NCBI GenBank assembly: GCA_907163375.1
Contig: CAJQUW010011017.1
Location: 62,001-126,000, forward strand
DNA: 64,000 bases
From: Prostheceraeus crozeri
Taxonomy: Eukaryota; Platyhelminthes; Polycladida; Euryleptidae
Direction of reading: 5' to 3'
Part shown: one piece after another, positions 47,044 to 57,079 of the stretch
How the letters are laid out: every line of letters begins with the position of its first letter
Numbering within the stretch: position 1 is the stretch's first letter
Made by a program: the position numbers and the translations under genes
The notes under the pieces: generated by a model
Told to the model about the DNA's origin: nothing
What the model saw: only the letters and a program-made list of their open reading frames with translations
The model's database searches: none

Positions 47044-48303
47044 TCTATCCAGGGTTCCCGCGCGACAAGGAAACCTGGAAAACCTGTAAAAGACAGGGAA
47101 TTTTTTGCATGTGTGTGAATTACAGGGAATGTACAGGGAAAATGGATATTTTCTATTAAAACCTGGAAAATACAGGGAATCTGTCGAAGCATGTAAGTAA
47201 GACTATAAGCTAGATATTGTATTTGAAGAACTTCTTTAGACATGAATTATCTTTATTATCAATTGTTCTGTGCATTATTCATTCGAACAAAACCTAATCA
47301 GGTTGAATACTAGTAAAGAAGACAAAATAATTGTTTTATTGAAACAGATTTCAGATTTGTACCGAAACCTGTACTGAAGGTCAGTATTTCGCTGTCATTT
47401 TGTTGCTGCTACTTTTTTTAAGAAGACTTCAGATGGACGATAAAACAAAGCTGACTACCATATGATCGACTGTTTACCAAATAAAGAAATTGGCATGCTA
47501 GTGAATATGTCAAAGTATATTGTCTGTCATCGTATTTGACTTATTCAAACTCAGGCTTTAAGTGATTTAAACATCCTACATCAGTGGTTCCTAAACATCG
47601 GTCGAAATTGGGAAACGAGAAGATTATCTGAGAGATGACAATTGGTCTTAAGATACGTCGCCAGATCTCTACAGATTCACTATGCCTGAATGTGGGTCAC
47701 ACTGGGCGAGTTTCGCCACTGTCCTGTAACCTTCTAATTTTCCACATGAATGTGTCTTCTCGTTTTATATTTGTTGATTGTTTATTACTGTTCCAATACG
47801 TTTATGGTTTTCTGTTTTTCTTCAAAAATTGTACCTTATAGATGAAGTCTGGTACATTGTTAGTTGTTTTTGTTTTACTTAATTGCAAATATACAAATGT
47901 TGATATTTTTTGTTTGTAATTTTGTATGTAGGCTAATATGTATTTTGTGTTACATCTGATTGTGTTAATCAATATTCAGTTTTGAATATAGCATTTTATA
48001 AGATTATCTATTTTGCATTTCATTAATCTCATGTACACATCTCATGTCGCTTTATATCTCCACTCTCTAGTCATGATTTTTATGAGATATTGCTATGAAC
48101 CTTAGATTTTTTTGTAAAAAAACTATTTTGGATAATGAATAGAAATGATAACAGACACGTAAACGTAATTTGTATCTCTCTTTAACATGATAAAACTGCT
48201 ACGTTCTGATGTTTATCAAGTCATTTTATGTTCTAGATAATAATGATGCCGATCATTCTTGTACGCCATAACGTGAGTTTTAACGGAGAAAATTTTCTTA
48301 CAG

Positions 48304-49614
48304 ATGTCATCACGAAGTGTGTTTAATGTCAGCTGGCTCTCGGAATGGGACTGGGTTGGCGAAATCGATGGGTCATGTTACGATGCATTTTGCAAGATAT
48401 GCAAGAAGAAGTTTTCATTGAGTAATATGGGACGAAGAGCGGTAATTAGCCACGAAAAATCAAAAGGACATCAAACCAGATTGCGTTGTAAAGATGAGAC
48501 CAAGAAGGACGCTTTTTCTAGTTTTAAAGTTGTGACACGTGAACACTCATCGTCTGTTGATTTGTCTTCACTGCCGAACTCTCAAGATTCGGATTTGAAA
48601 GCATACGATCCCTCATCAGTGGAAAAAGAGAATTCGGAAACAGTATCCTTTGCCGGTATACCATCGACTTCCGGTCAATTAAAAACCTCTCTGAAGTCTT
48701 TGACACATACGAACGATGTCACTGATGGCGAATTGTTATGGGTGTTGAAATTAATAGCCTCTAATTACAGTCGCAACAGCTGCAGGGGTATTGGAGATCT
48801 TTTCCAAAGAATTTTCAAGGACAGTAAGATTGCAGAAGCTTTTTCAATGGGAAGTGATAAAGCATCATATCTTTTGGTGTACATCATATCTTTTTTGTAT
48901 ATCATGTGGATCACCTCTCAAAGGCGTCGTCGCCAAGCCCCAAACCACCCTATCGTAATTGATGGCACCACGATCTCTCCTGCAAGCAAACTCCGCAATC
49001 TTGGTGTGCTTATTGACCCCTGCCTTTCAATGCGACCCCATATCTCCGACACTACGGCAAAGTGCTTCTCTGCCCTCCGTCAATTGTGGTCCATCCGACG
49101 GTGTATCTCTGAGCCTGTGGCCAAGACTCTTGCCACTTCTGTTATCCACTCCAGACTCGATTATTGCTCCACTATTCTCTATGGCCTTCCCGACAACTCC
49201 CTCTCCAAATTTCAACGCATCCTGAATGCAACCTGCCGCCTCGTCCGAAACATTCGAGCACGCGACCACGTGACTCCAACTCTTTTATCCCTCGAATGGC
49301 TACCAATACGTGACCGTATTAACTTTCGTCTTGCCGTGATCGTTTTCAAATGCCTTCATGGCCTTGCCCCACCTTACCTTAATTCTTATCTTCAACTTTC
49401 CTCATCCATCGAATCCAGGCGCTCGTTGCGCTCCTCTTCCTCCTCGAACCTTATGCTGCCCTCTTCTCGCCTCAAGACTGTGGGCGCTCGTGCGTTTCCT
49501 GTAGCTGCCGCACGGGTTTGGAACTCCCTTCCTTCCTCTCTTAAATCAATTCCATCCCTTTCCACCTTCAAGTCCGCCCTGAAGGCAGAACTGCTACGCT
49601 CCTCTTTTTCATAA
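48304..49614 (+). CDS. chimeric frame: hAT transposase N-terminus fused to LINE C-terminus
   Basis: A 436-residue open frame. Residues 1 to about 190 are the hAT transposase start: FNVSWLSEWDW, a BED-like zinc finger (FCKICKKKF with C-X2-C, then HEKSKGH), a Ser-rich linker, and GIGDLFQRIFKDSKIAEAF. After VYI the frame runs, by chance in phase, into the C-terminal part of a CR1/L2-type LINE protein, from about residue 220 (ASKLRNLGVLIDPCLSMRPH) through FKCLHGLAPPYL, FPVAAARVWNSLPSSL and FKSALKAELL to the LINE's own stop. The ATG is preceded by TTTCTTACAG, which could be a splice acceptor. There is no evidence that the fusion is expressed. It lacks the transposase core and the reverse transcriptase catalytic motifs, so it should have no enzymatic activity. 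Confidence 0.75.
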   Translation: MSSRSVFNVSWLSEWDWVGEIDGSCYDAFCKICKKKFSLSNMGRRAVISHEKSKGHQTRLRCKDETKKDAFSSFKVVTREHSSSVDLSSLPNSQDSDLKAYDPSSVEKENSETVSFAGIPSTSGQLKTSLKSLTHTNDVTDGELLWVLKLIASNYSRNSCRGIGDLFQRIFKDSKIAEAFSMGSDKASYLLVYIISFLYIMWITSQRRRRQAPNHPIVIDGTTISPASKLRNLGVLIDPCLSMRPHISDTTAKCFSALRQLWSIRRCISEPVAKTLATSVIHSRLDYCSTILYGLPDNSLSKFQRILNATCRLVRNIRARDHVTPTLLSLEWLPIRDRINFRLAVIVFKCLHGLAPPYLNSYLQLSSSIESRRSLRSSSSSNLMLPSSRLKTVGARAFPVAAARVWNSLPSSLKSIPSLSTFKSALKAELLRSSFS

Positions 49615-49812
49615 TTTTTCATTTTTTTTCTCTCTCTCCCTTTCTCTGTCTATGTGTGTGTGTACACTGCCTTTACATGTAGACCATCTGCCACACCATG
49701 CTATGGATCGCATTTTTTGTATCTTCTGGCGATTGTTTTTCGTTTTTTATGTAAAGTGCCCTTGAAGTCTTCGGACAAAATGTCACTGTAAACAGTTTCG
49801 TTCAATAATAAT
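48885..49812 (+). mobile_element. 5'-truncated LINE fragment nested in hAT 2
   Basis: The fragment holds only the reverse transcriptase thumb and C-terminal region and a 3' untranslated part rich in C and T (TTTCTCTCTCTCCC at about 49626). It splits the hAT transposase between SDKASYLLVY (about 48885) and YGLAPFYKETLV (from about 49817). In hAT 1 the same place reads SASYIIGDGLSPYF without interruption. A clear target duplication is not visible beyond a possible TAC. G+C content is higher than the host sequence. The family resembles CR1/L2-type elements and differs from the other LINEs in the window. Confidence 0.8.
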
Positions 49813-49816
49813 CCAA

Positions 49817-51476
49817 TACGGATTGGCGCCATTCTACAAAGAAACATTGGTCAAGGAATTCAATGATAAGGTTGTGATCTGTTTTGACGAATCATTGAAT
49901 CAAGTCGCTCAAAAGGCACAAATGGACTTTTTCATCCGATTCTTCTGTGTTAAAGAAAATCGAGTTGAAACTAGGTATCTCACCTCTGTTTTTCTTGAGT
50001 CATGTACTGCTGAGAATCTTGTTCGACATTTTAAAGAAGGTGTCAAAGATATCAAATCTGATAACATTGTGCAAATATCGCTAGATGGTCCGAATGTAAA
50101 TCATACATTTTTACGACTGATGAAGGAGGAATTGTCGAGAACTAGCAGTCCTCAACTGTTAGACATCGGCTCTTGCAGCTTACATGTAATACATGGCGCG
50201 TTCAAAACAGGGCATCAAGTGGCAGGATGGAGTATCATCTCATTTCTCCGTTCAATCTATAACTTATTCAAAGATTCCCCGTCGCGCAGGGCTGGCTTTA
50301 CTAAATTGACTGGATGTGATGTTTTTCCGAGGAAATACTGCGCAGTGCGATGGGTTGAGAATGTTGCGGCTGTAAACCGGGCGATTCAGTTATTTCCTTT
50401 TCTTAAGCAGTATGTATCAAACATTGAAATGAAACCTACTTCCAACTCTTTCTCTACTGTCGAAAAGGCAGTCACAGATCCCGTATTTCTGGCCAAACTC
50501 ACATTTCTTGGTACCATCGCATCGCTTCTCGAACCGTTTTTAAGGAAATTCCAATCGGATGCACCTCTCGCTCCCTTTCTTATGGAAGAAATTGAGTTGG
50601 TCATCAGAAAAATCATAGCGAAATGTGTGGATTCAAGCGTAATGGCTTGTGATATTGATGAGCTTCTGGATACCCGTTTAACAAAAGAAAAGATGCGCAA
50701 AGTGGAAGACATACACATTGGTGTTGCTGCAGCAGCACTAATTGCAAAAGTGCCAGATGAGAAAATTAAACAGCAGTTTCTCACTGAATGTCGCTCATTT
50801 CTTACTGCCCTGATTTCAAGAATTCTACAACGAAGTCCATTGAAATACAAATTAACATCTTACTTGTCCTCATTAAGTCCCACACAAATGGTCAATAATA
50901 CTGAAGGATCAAAACAACACTTTAAACTTCTTGTTACTGAATTGTATGAAAAAAATCAGTTGCCCCCATCTATCCGCTGACAATGCTATTGATGAGTTTT
51001 CGATCTTCATATCAGCGCAACACAATCGTTTGGACACATTCTTCGCAGAGGCTGTCGCGAGTGATGACCAATATAGGCATCTTTGGATCGTCATTAAAAT
51101 GGCATTGATTTTATCGCACGGCAATGCTTCGGTGGAATCCGGGTTTAGTGTTAACAAACATTTTTTGATAGAAAATTTGCATGAACAATCATTGATTGCT
51201 CAACGGCTGGTGTATGACGGGGTCAAATCAAGTGGAGGCCCAAATGTTGTTGAGGTAACGAAAGAAATGCGTTCTCATGCAAAGCTCGCCAGAGGTCGTT
51301 ACCGAGCGGCGATTGAAGCAAAGGGCGACCAAAGAAAATGAAATTCGTATACGGAAGATGGCGGAGAAAAGAAAACGTGATCAGGTGAAGGTTCTGGAGG
51401 CGAAAAAACAAAAACTTGCGAAGGATACTGCTTCCGCGTTCAAGGCGCTAGATGAGGAAATACGGCTATTAACATA
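49817..51476 (+). pseudogene. hAT transposase 2, core and C-terminus, frameshifted
   Basis: The frame resumes at YGLAPFYKETLVKEF after the nested LINE. VICFDESLNQ (about 49877-49906) probably carries the first catalytic aspartate. SCSLHVIHGAF (about 50170-50205) has the hAT C-X2-H motif, and AVRWVENVAAV (about 50344-50376) has the conserved RW. The first frame stops at 50980. A one-base shift near 50960 leads into FAEAVASDDQYRHLW and the dimerisation block LSHGNASVESGFSVNKHFL (about 51112-51168). Another shift near 51320 leads into a basic coiled tail (RKRDQVKVLEAKKQKL) ending at 51476. The gene has two shifts plus the LINE insertion, so it is dead. Confidence 0.8.
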
Positions 51477-52153
51477 ATTCTGCAAATAATCAATTTCGCA
51501 GGTCTCAAGACTATATTCTTTGTTCTGTATTAAAAATACGAGTACTTCTGTCCATGTAATTACTCTATGTTTTCAAACACCTTACTTTTAATAGGTATTT
51601 TTCATATCTTTCTTTTTTAACTCCAAGGATATAAACGATGAAATGGAGTTTTCTTGTATTTTATGCAAACATGTAAGATTTCATAATACGTGTGTAATAC
51701 TCTCGGAAAGTTGAGTATTATTTACACATGAAATCACCTTGCAACTTATTTGTGTTTGACAACATAGAGTAATTACGGTAATTATTTTTGTTTGAAGAGC
51801 AGATGGCTGACAAATTATTTTCGTTCATGTATGTAGCTTTCTCATATCATTTTTATATCATTTTATCCCCAATCAAATTTTCTTGTAATTAGATTATTAT
51901 GTTTTGAAGTACATTGTTTATAATATACTGTTATATACTGAGTAATTCTATTTTGCTGTTAGTTTATAATATTGATTAACCAACTGATGCGAAGTCTCAA
52001 AATGATAAAGTTACCTATTGTAGCATCGTGGGGCAATATGATAAATACATATATAGTAATTAAGACATGGAACTTGTCGAAGAGTGGTCAGGGAAAATAC
52101 AGGGAAAACACAGGGAAAATTATTTCCGAAAAGGCGCGGGAACCCTGTCTATC

Positions 52154-53874
52154 ATTATTTTTTCTTGGTTGGCCTCTACAGAATTCAAGCATGGTACCTG
52201 TAATCCACCTGCTTTAAGATATTCCTCAGGTCAGGCAGGAGAAAGTAATTCTGCTGCAACTGCCTTTCTCATACATGGGTGGTCTGTACTTGGACCTACT
52301 TGCTGTACTATAACATGGAACTATTTACTTATTTGTATTTTTACATGAGAATGCCGAGTGCCGACTTTGGGCATGGAATGAAAGGATGTTCTGAGATTTG
52401 ACTAATTTAGGAACTTAATTCCTTGGCAATCATAAACGTTGCATTTTGCCGCACAAGGGTTCATTAATGCGGCTTGGTTTGAATGGCCCAAACTTGCTTT
52501 TGATATCTGGAATTGCTGTCATGAGCTATTTATGGCTAATCTGAGTCACACTGATAAGCCCTTGATGCGAGAAATGCAGTGTCTACGATGTAGGTTGGAG
52601 TGACTTGATATATTTAAAACTTATCAATGTAAAAAGTATGCTTGAATATCTTCAAATTGAAACTCGAGCATTCGATGATGTCAAACTCAAGTTTCACACA
52701 ATGCTTGAGATTTGCTGTGACAATGTGACAACGACTATCAGTTTTTTTAAGTTTTTTCAGTTTTTTTTGTGTCATGCAGCGAGGATCAGTGTTTTGATTG
52801 AGCGAGCGCTGATTTTTTCTCGTGACTGCTTTAATCTGATAAAAGGACATTCAATATCGCGTCTAATTCTAAAATTAGTGTATTGAGACGAGATGTCATG
52901 GGTAACAAAATCAATAGGGTGAATGGAGGACATGCTATTAACATTGCTGCCCCGACGTTTCTTGTCACAGACAAATACTCATGAGTCTTAAATGAAGTGC
53001 ATGCGTTAGCAGTCATACGCTGATACAGGCATAACATGTACATGCGCCATCAGCGCCAATTATATATTTCTTGGGAGGGAAATTCCAGAATTTTGAAAAG
53101 GGTATCAACTATTGATGCCTGGTTCATCAGGGCAGGTGAGGCACTGTCCCACGCTGCAAATGTTAGATATTGACAAATATTAGCATATGTTAGATATCTT
53201 GACAATCCTGAACTCTAATGAACAAATAATCTAACTATTAAGTCAAATAAAATAGCGAAGCTTCGGTTACAGACGTAGTCTCAAAATAATTAAACAATGA
53301 TAATCTGAAAGTCGTGACGAACACGACTCTCCATTGGATTTGACACTGCATTGCTCGAAGTCTTCATACGTGACAGAAATAATCAGATTCAACACTACAG
53401 GAATACGTGATCAAATGGACAGAGTCGAAGGAGCCCTCATCGTCTCATTGGTTAATCCTGACTCTTTTACACCAACAGACAAGAGGTGAAGAAACCTTGG
53501 TGCAATATGGAATGAGCGGTTTTCTTCTTCTAGGCTTACAGTTTCTGCATCGATTCAAATGTTCGAATGTCAGAGAGCAGAACATTTACTCTGATATGCT
53601 GTTAATTAAGAATTGTGATGGATTCCGTTGAGTTACTTTATATAGACCTATAATGACATCGCTTGCATCTCTCATGGATTCATTCATGTAAGGATGATAA
53701 TCAATCGATAATAATGCACGCAACCGATAAAATCATGCAGTTGAAGCCTTCTGGAACAGTACACAGAGAGCTAATCAGCAGGCTTATCAAAAATTTGCTT
53801 AGTCTGAATGAAACGTACGCTAAAATCTAAGTCAATCGAAATCCAGAGTTACAAATAAATTTGATTAACCCTCA
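52154..53874. other. PDCL3 intron 2, nothing recognised
   Basis: AT-rich intron sequence without a supported element or exon. The open frames at 52605-52886 and 53407-53631 lack family resemblance. Confidence 0.4.
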
Positions 53875-55491
53875 GAGACCTGAGGGGGTCCAGTGGACTC
53901 CGGAGCCATATTTTTCTATTTCACTTTTTGTGCTGAGTTCAACAGTTCATGTTCATCTAAAATCATCATTTTTGACAGTGAATCTGCATGTGTTATTTCA
54001 TTTCATTTGAATCAGTGGAAGTATGGTAGATAGGCCAAGGGGTCCACTGGACCCCCTCCTCAGGTCTTAAAGGGTGCAGAAATCCCCATTACAAAATCTT
54101 TACTATCAGATAAAAAATGATTTTGGACATGTCCATGGTTGTGCATAAAGAGTGAAATTCATTGTTTACACCATGCTCGTGCATATGCATTGTGTTAGGA
54201 GATAGCAAAATGTGAATATTTTGCTTTCGCACATGATCGTGCATGACTGGTCGGTTTGCATGAACAACTCAGCATAAATCAATGTTCAAAATGAAAGCTG
54301 TCATTATAATCACAGTTCAACACCAAAAACAGACTGTTGGTCAAGTTTTTGACAGCAGTAATTGATGAGTTTGAGATCTCCACAGCTGCTTTGAGGGTCC
54401 AAAAGTGCAGCAATTATGGCTTATTTTTTTATATGAAATTTTACATCGGTAGTACCATCAGATCTTTTCACCATCGCTACAAGGAACATTGAACAACAAA
54501 AGTATCAGTTTATAAACATATTCAAAACTGTCACATCAACAACTTTAATCTTGCGTGCTCAATTCTTGCCTATGATAATGACAATACCAATATCCGTTTA
54601 CGTGAATCATTTTTTGTCAACAAATTGCAGCCCTCTATTAACAACAAAAATGAGATGGACAGTTATCGGAGCTTCCTTTTTTATGCAGTTACCTCCTTTA
54701 TTCCTTTTATATTTTTGTACTCTTACATAAACTTTTAGTTAGGTCAATTTCTATTGCTTTTGGTAAATTGTAGCCCAGTACTACCTGTCGCATATCATCA
54801 TCATCTTTCATCTTAATATTTCATTGATGTCAATCATTTTGCCTATCCTTTCTTACCAGCCCCTACTCGAATTAAGTTAAACTATGTTTTATGTTTGAAT
54901 TGCTCACATAGCACTACTAACCCTTTATAATAAATTTCTTTTTTTACCTGAAAATGGTGTGTGGCTGCTGACCGAAATATTTTGTATACAATATCAATGT
55001 CGTTTAACATCAAAACATCCGTGTTTCTTTTTAACATAATATTAAACAACATGGTTAATTAGGGCCTTTTCACTTTAATTTCGAAGGCTTATTTTTCCCT
55101 GTTAGGTATGGATAAATTTGAAATTATGGACAAATGTAGGGGTTCTGCTGCATGGAATAAATCAATTTCATTAAAATCAACTATCTGAGGTTTTATGGTG
55201 ACAGCAAACATCGCAAACCCGCCTCTTAGTACAACTGATACTGTGCTAAAAATGTCATTGACTTACAAAAACACCAAATTTCGCATGTGTTTACTGAGAA
55301 GGCTGAACGACATTCAAAGGATTAGTTATATCGACCGGCTACGCGAAAACTTAATTGCTTTACCTAAAATCAACTTTGCTAATGTCTCAATATCGATTTA
55401 AGCAGGTAAACTGAAAATTTGTAAAAAGAGTACACTAGACCCCCCTCAGGTCTCAGAGGGTGTGAAAATGCTCAGCTATCTGAGGGTTTAA
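53875..55491. mobile_element. piggyBac-like composite element
   Basis: The left end reads TTAACCCTCAGAGACCTGAG from 53875, followed by GGGTCCAGTGGACTCC. An inverted counterpart, GGTCCACTGGACCCCCTCC with CAGGTCTTAAAGGGTG, lies at about 54039-54076. Another, ACTAGACCCCCCTCAGG with TCTCAGAGGGTG, lies at about 55433-55462. The outer right end may be CTGAGGG then TTTAA at 55480-55491. TTAA duplications and C-rich ends are typical of piggyBac-type transposons. No transposase is present, and the middle holds Penelope-like remains. The right limit is uncertain. Confidence 0.45.
54469..55000 (+). mobile_element. Penelope-like GIY-YIG endonuclease C-terminal relic
   Basis: One frame gives HRYKEH, a stop, then VSVYKHIQNCHINNFNLACS, then RLRESFFVNKLQPSINNKNE at about 54599-54656. 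The blocks (YKEH, the VYKH-C-H zinc-like spacing, RESFFVNKLQPSIN) match the C-terminus of Penelope-like endonucleases in order and spacing. The 3' flank has a CCTGAAAATGG...GACCGAAATATTT segment (about 54948-54984) similar to the end of the fragment at 12385-12417. No reverse transcriptase is present. It lies inside the piggyBac-like composite. Confidence 0.6.
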
Positions 55492-55752
55492 GTTTAAATG
55501 CTTTATGTTGGCTTTGTCAATGTGAGTAATATTGCAAGGGAACAACCCTTTTTGTGAACCAAAAGTCACGAGCCGCCACTGCACTCGTATCAACAACCTC
55601 TCCTGTGCAGCAATTAATCTAATCTAAAGTATCGCTTCGTTCTTCTGTCCTTCGGTATTTTTGTTCAATGAATTAAGCAAAATGAAATTCCACTTTAGCC
55701 AGTACAGTTGAATAAAATGATGAAATGAAAGCCTAATCTGAAACATGCTATT

Positions 55753-56078
55753 ATCTATATTCTGCCAAATATTTCGGTCGTCACAGCCAGCTTCAGGGAT
55801 GGGAGGGCGGCAAAGGATTACTTAGGTTATCTTAGGATCGCATGATTTTTCGGAAGTTCTCAAAAAATCTAAAGTTAATTTGGCAATAAATGTTAAGGAT
55901 CATGGCGCTGCAAAGGCGGCTCCTACCACAGCCACCAGCGACCATGAAAGCTCAATTTATTGCCAAATCTATCATACATTTTTTAGAATTTTTGAAAAAT
56001 CATGCGATCCTAAGTTTTGTAAACCTCTACTCCTCTGAAACTGGTTATGACAGCCGAAATATTGTGCAGAATATAGAT
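55753..56078. mobile_element. palindromic element with AATATTTCGG arms
   Basis: The left arm (about 55753-55905) begins ATCTATATTCTGCCAAATAT and the right arm (about 55935-56078) is its imperfect complement. Both contain TTTCGG next to GTCA-AGCC-CTTCAG words, and CTTAGGATCGCATGATTTTT recurs inverted. No frame or target duplication is clear. It lies in PDCL3 intron 2, 85 bases before exon 3. The arm motif resembles that of the palindrome at 40571-40809. Confidence 0.65.
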
Positions 56079-56163
56079 GAAGGTATATAGTCCTAGTAAA
56101 ATGTTGCAAGCCTGGCCTCCATTTCATCAATTGTCTTCATCCATTATTTTCTGTGTGTTTCAG

Positions 56164-56398
56164 GGAAGGATCTTAGTGAGATGACACTAGACGAGTTGAA
56201 TGAAAAGGAGGACGACCTGGATTCAGATGATGAGCGGGCCTTTGAGGAATATCGACGCCAGCGGTTGATGCAGATGAATGAGAAGCAGAAGACAGATAAG
56301 TTTGGTTCTGTTCTAGAAATATCCAAGTCCGACTGGACGAGAGAAGTAAATCAAGCAGGAGATGGTGTACATGTTTTGGTGCACATTTACAAACCAGG
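56164..56398 (+). CDS. PDCL3: PDCL3 exon 3, helical region and start of thioredoxin fold
   Basis: A 235-base exon between TGTGTTTCAG and the donor CCAGG|GTAAGA. It completes a glycine codon from exon 2 and ends in phase 2. It encodes EMTLDELNEKEDDLDSDDER, the conserved MTLEEL-type block, followed by EEYRRQRLMQMNEKQKTDKF, FGSVLEISKSDWTREVNQAG and VHVLVHIYKPG. The last part is the start of the thioredoxin-like domain. All blocks are in the expected order and spacing for PDCL3 or PDCL2. The remaining domain, about 115 residues in relatives, should follow but I could not find it in the last 7.6 kb, which are mostly LINE sequence. The assignment to PDCL3 over PDCL2 is likely but not proven. Confidence 0.92.
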
Positions 56399-56600
56399 GT
56401 AAGAACTCAAAGAATCAAAATTATTAGTACCGAGTTTTGATGCCAGTCCCTCCTGGAGCTTCGGTTTTCTAGCACTTCATGACTTAATCTTGGATCAAAA
56501 GCTAATCTCGGGTAGATCTTCGCCTTTCGTTCTTCGCTACTACTCTTTGGACAAAAGGTTCCACTTGGGCAACCGATCTGAAACTTGCTTCTCAGCTTGC
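56399..56600. other. start of PDCL3 intron 3
   Basis: Ordinary intron sequence after the GTAAGA donor. Nothing recognised. Confidence 0.4.
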
Positions 56601-56640
56601 AGCAAAGCAGCTATCTGAATCTTGCTTGAGTACCTAATAA

Positions 56641-57037
56641 TAATAATAATAATAATAATATGTTTATATTCTCAAAAATAAAAATCAAATCAATCACAAA
56701 CATTGCAAATTAATACATACATGCGCATAATGCGCAAGTCAGAATTCAATAGAGAGTAGTGTGCGGGAAGAAAAGTTTTTTCTTTGAAGAGTTTCTGCTG
56801 AGTGGGACCCTGTATTGACTTCGCAGCTTCTTTGGTATTCTTTGATGCAGCACATGATTTTTTGTTTCCTTCAATTTGTTTAAACAGTACCTTACTTCTA
56901 CCGTCTCTTCTAACTTTCAATTCGTTTTTCCTGCATTTACACAACCTTTTGTTTCGGCTACCAAAGTATATATCATAGATCAGTCTATGAGCCCTGTTGT
57001 CAATTTCTGTAGCTTGTACTCGCTCTCGTGATTGAGA
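56641..57037 (-). mobile_element. retroposon with (TAA)n tail and 40-bp target duplication
   Basis: The 397-base insert is flanked by two identical 40-bp copies (56601-56640 and 57038-57077) that begin AGCAAAGCAGCTATCTGAAT and end CTTGAGTACCTAATAA. On the minus strand the insert ends in (TTA)n, as a LINE-type tail would. It encodes an 80-residue basic frame (CKCRKNELKVRRDG, FKQIEGNKKSC) that may be a LINE C-terminus. The tail and duplication show target-primed retroposition. The family is not recognised. An identical 40-bp duplication implies a recent event. Confidence 0.75.
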
Positions 57038-57079
57038 AGCAAAGCAGCTATCTGAATCTTGCTTGAGTACCTAATAAGT

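Larger units (their letters stand above)
47050..52147 (+). mobile_element. hAT-type DNA transposon 2 in PDCL3 intron, 6-bp target duplication
   Basis: The ends form a 14-bp perfect inverted pair, CAGGGTTCCCGCGC at 47050-47063 and its complement ending at 52147. TCTATC flanks both sides (47044-47049 and 52148-52153). Short ACAGGGAA words repeat inside each end in the same orientation (about 47091-47180 and 52089-52120). The transposase reads on the plus strand, the same direction as the host gene. A LINE fragment is nested in the middle (about 48885-49812). The end length, CAGGG start, 6-bp duplication and direct subterminal repeats match hAT element 1 at 13170-17663, so they probably belong to one clade. 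Confidence 0.85.

Noticed and set aside
47055-47180. Coding frame over the left end of hAT 2
   Set aside because: The frame is formed by the ACAGGGAA subterminal repeats and not by a gene.
50386-50850. 154-residue minus-strand frame
   Set aside because: It is antisense to the clear hAT transposase core and has no family resemblance.
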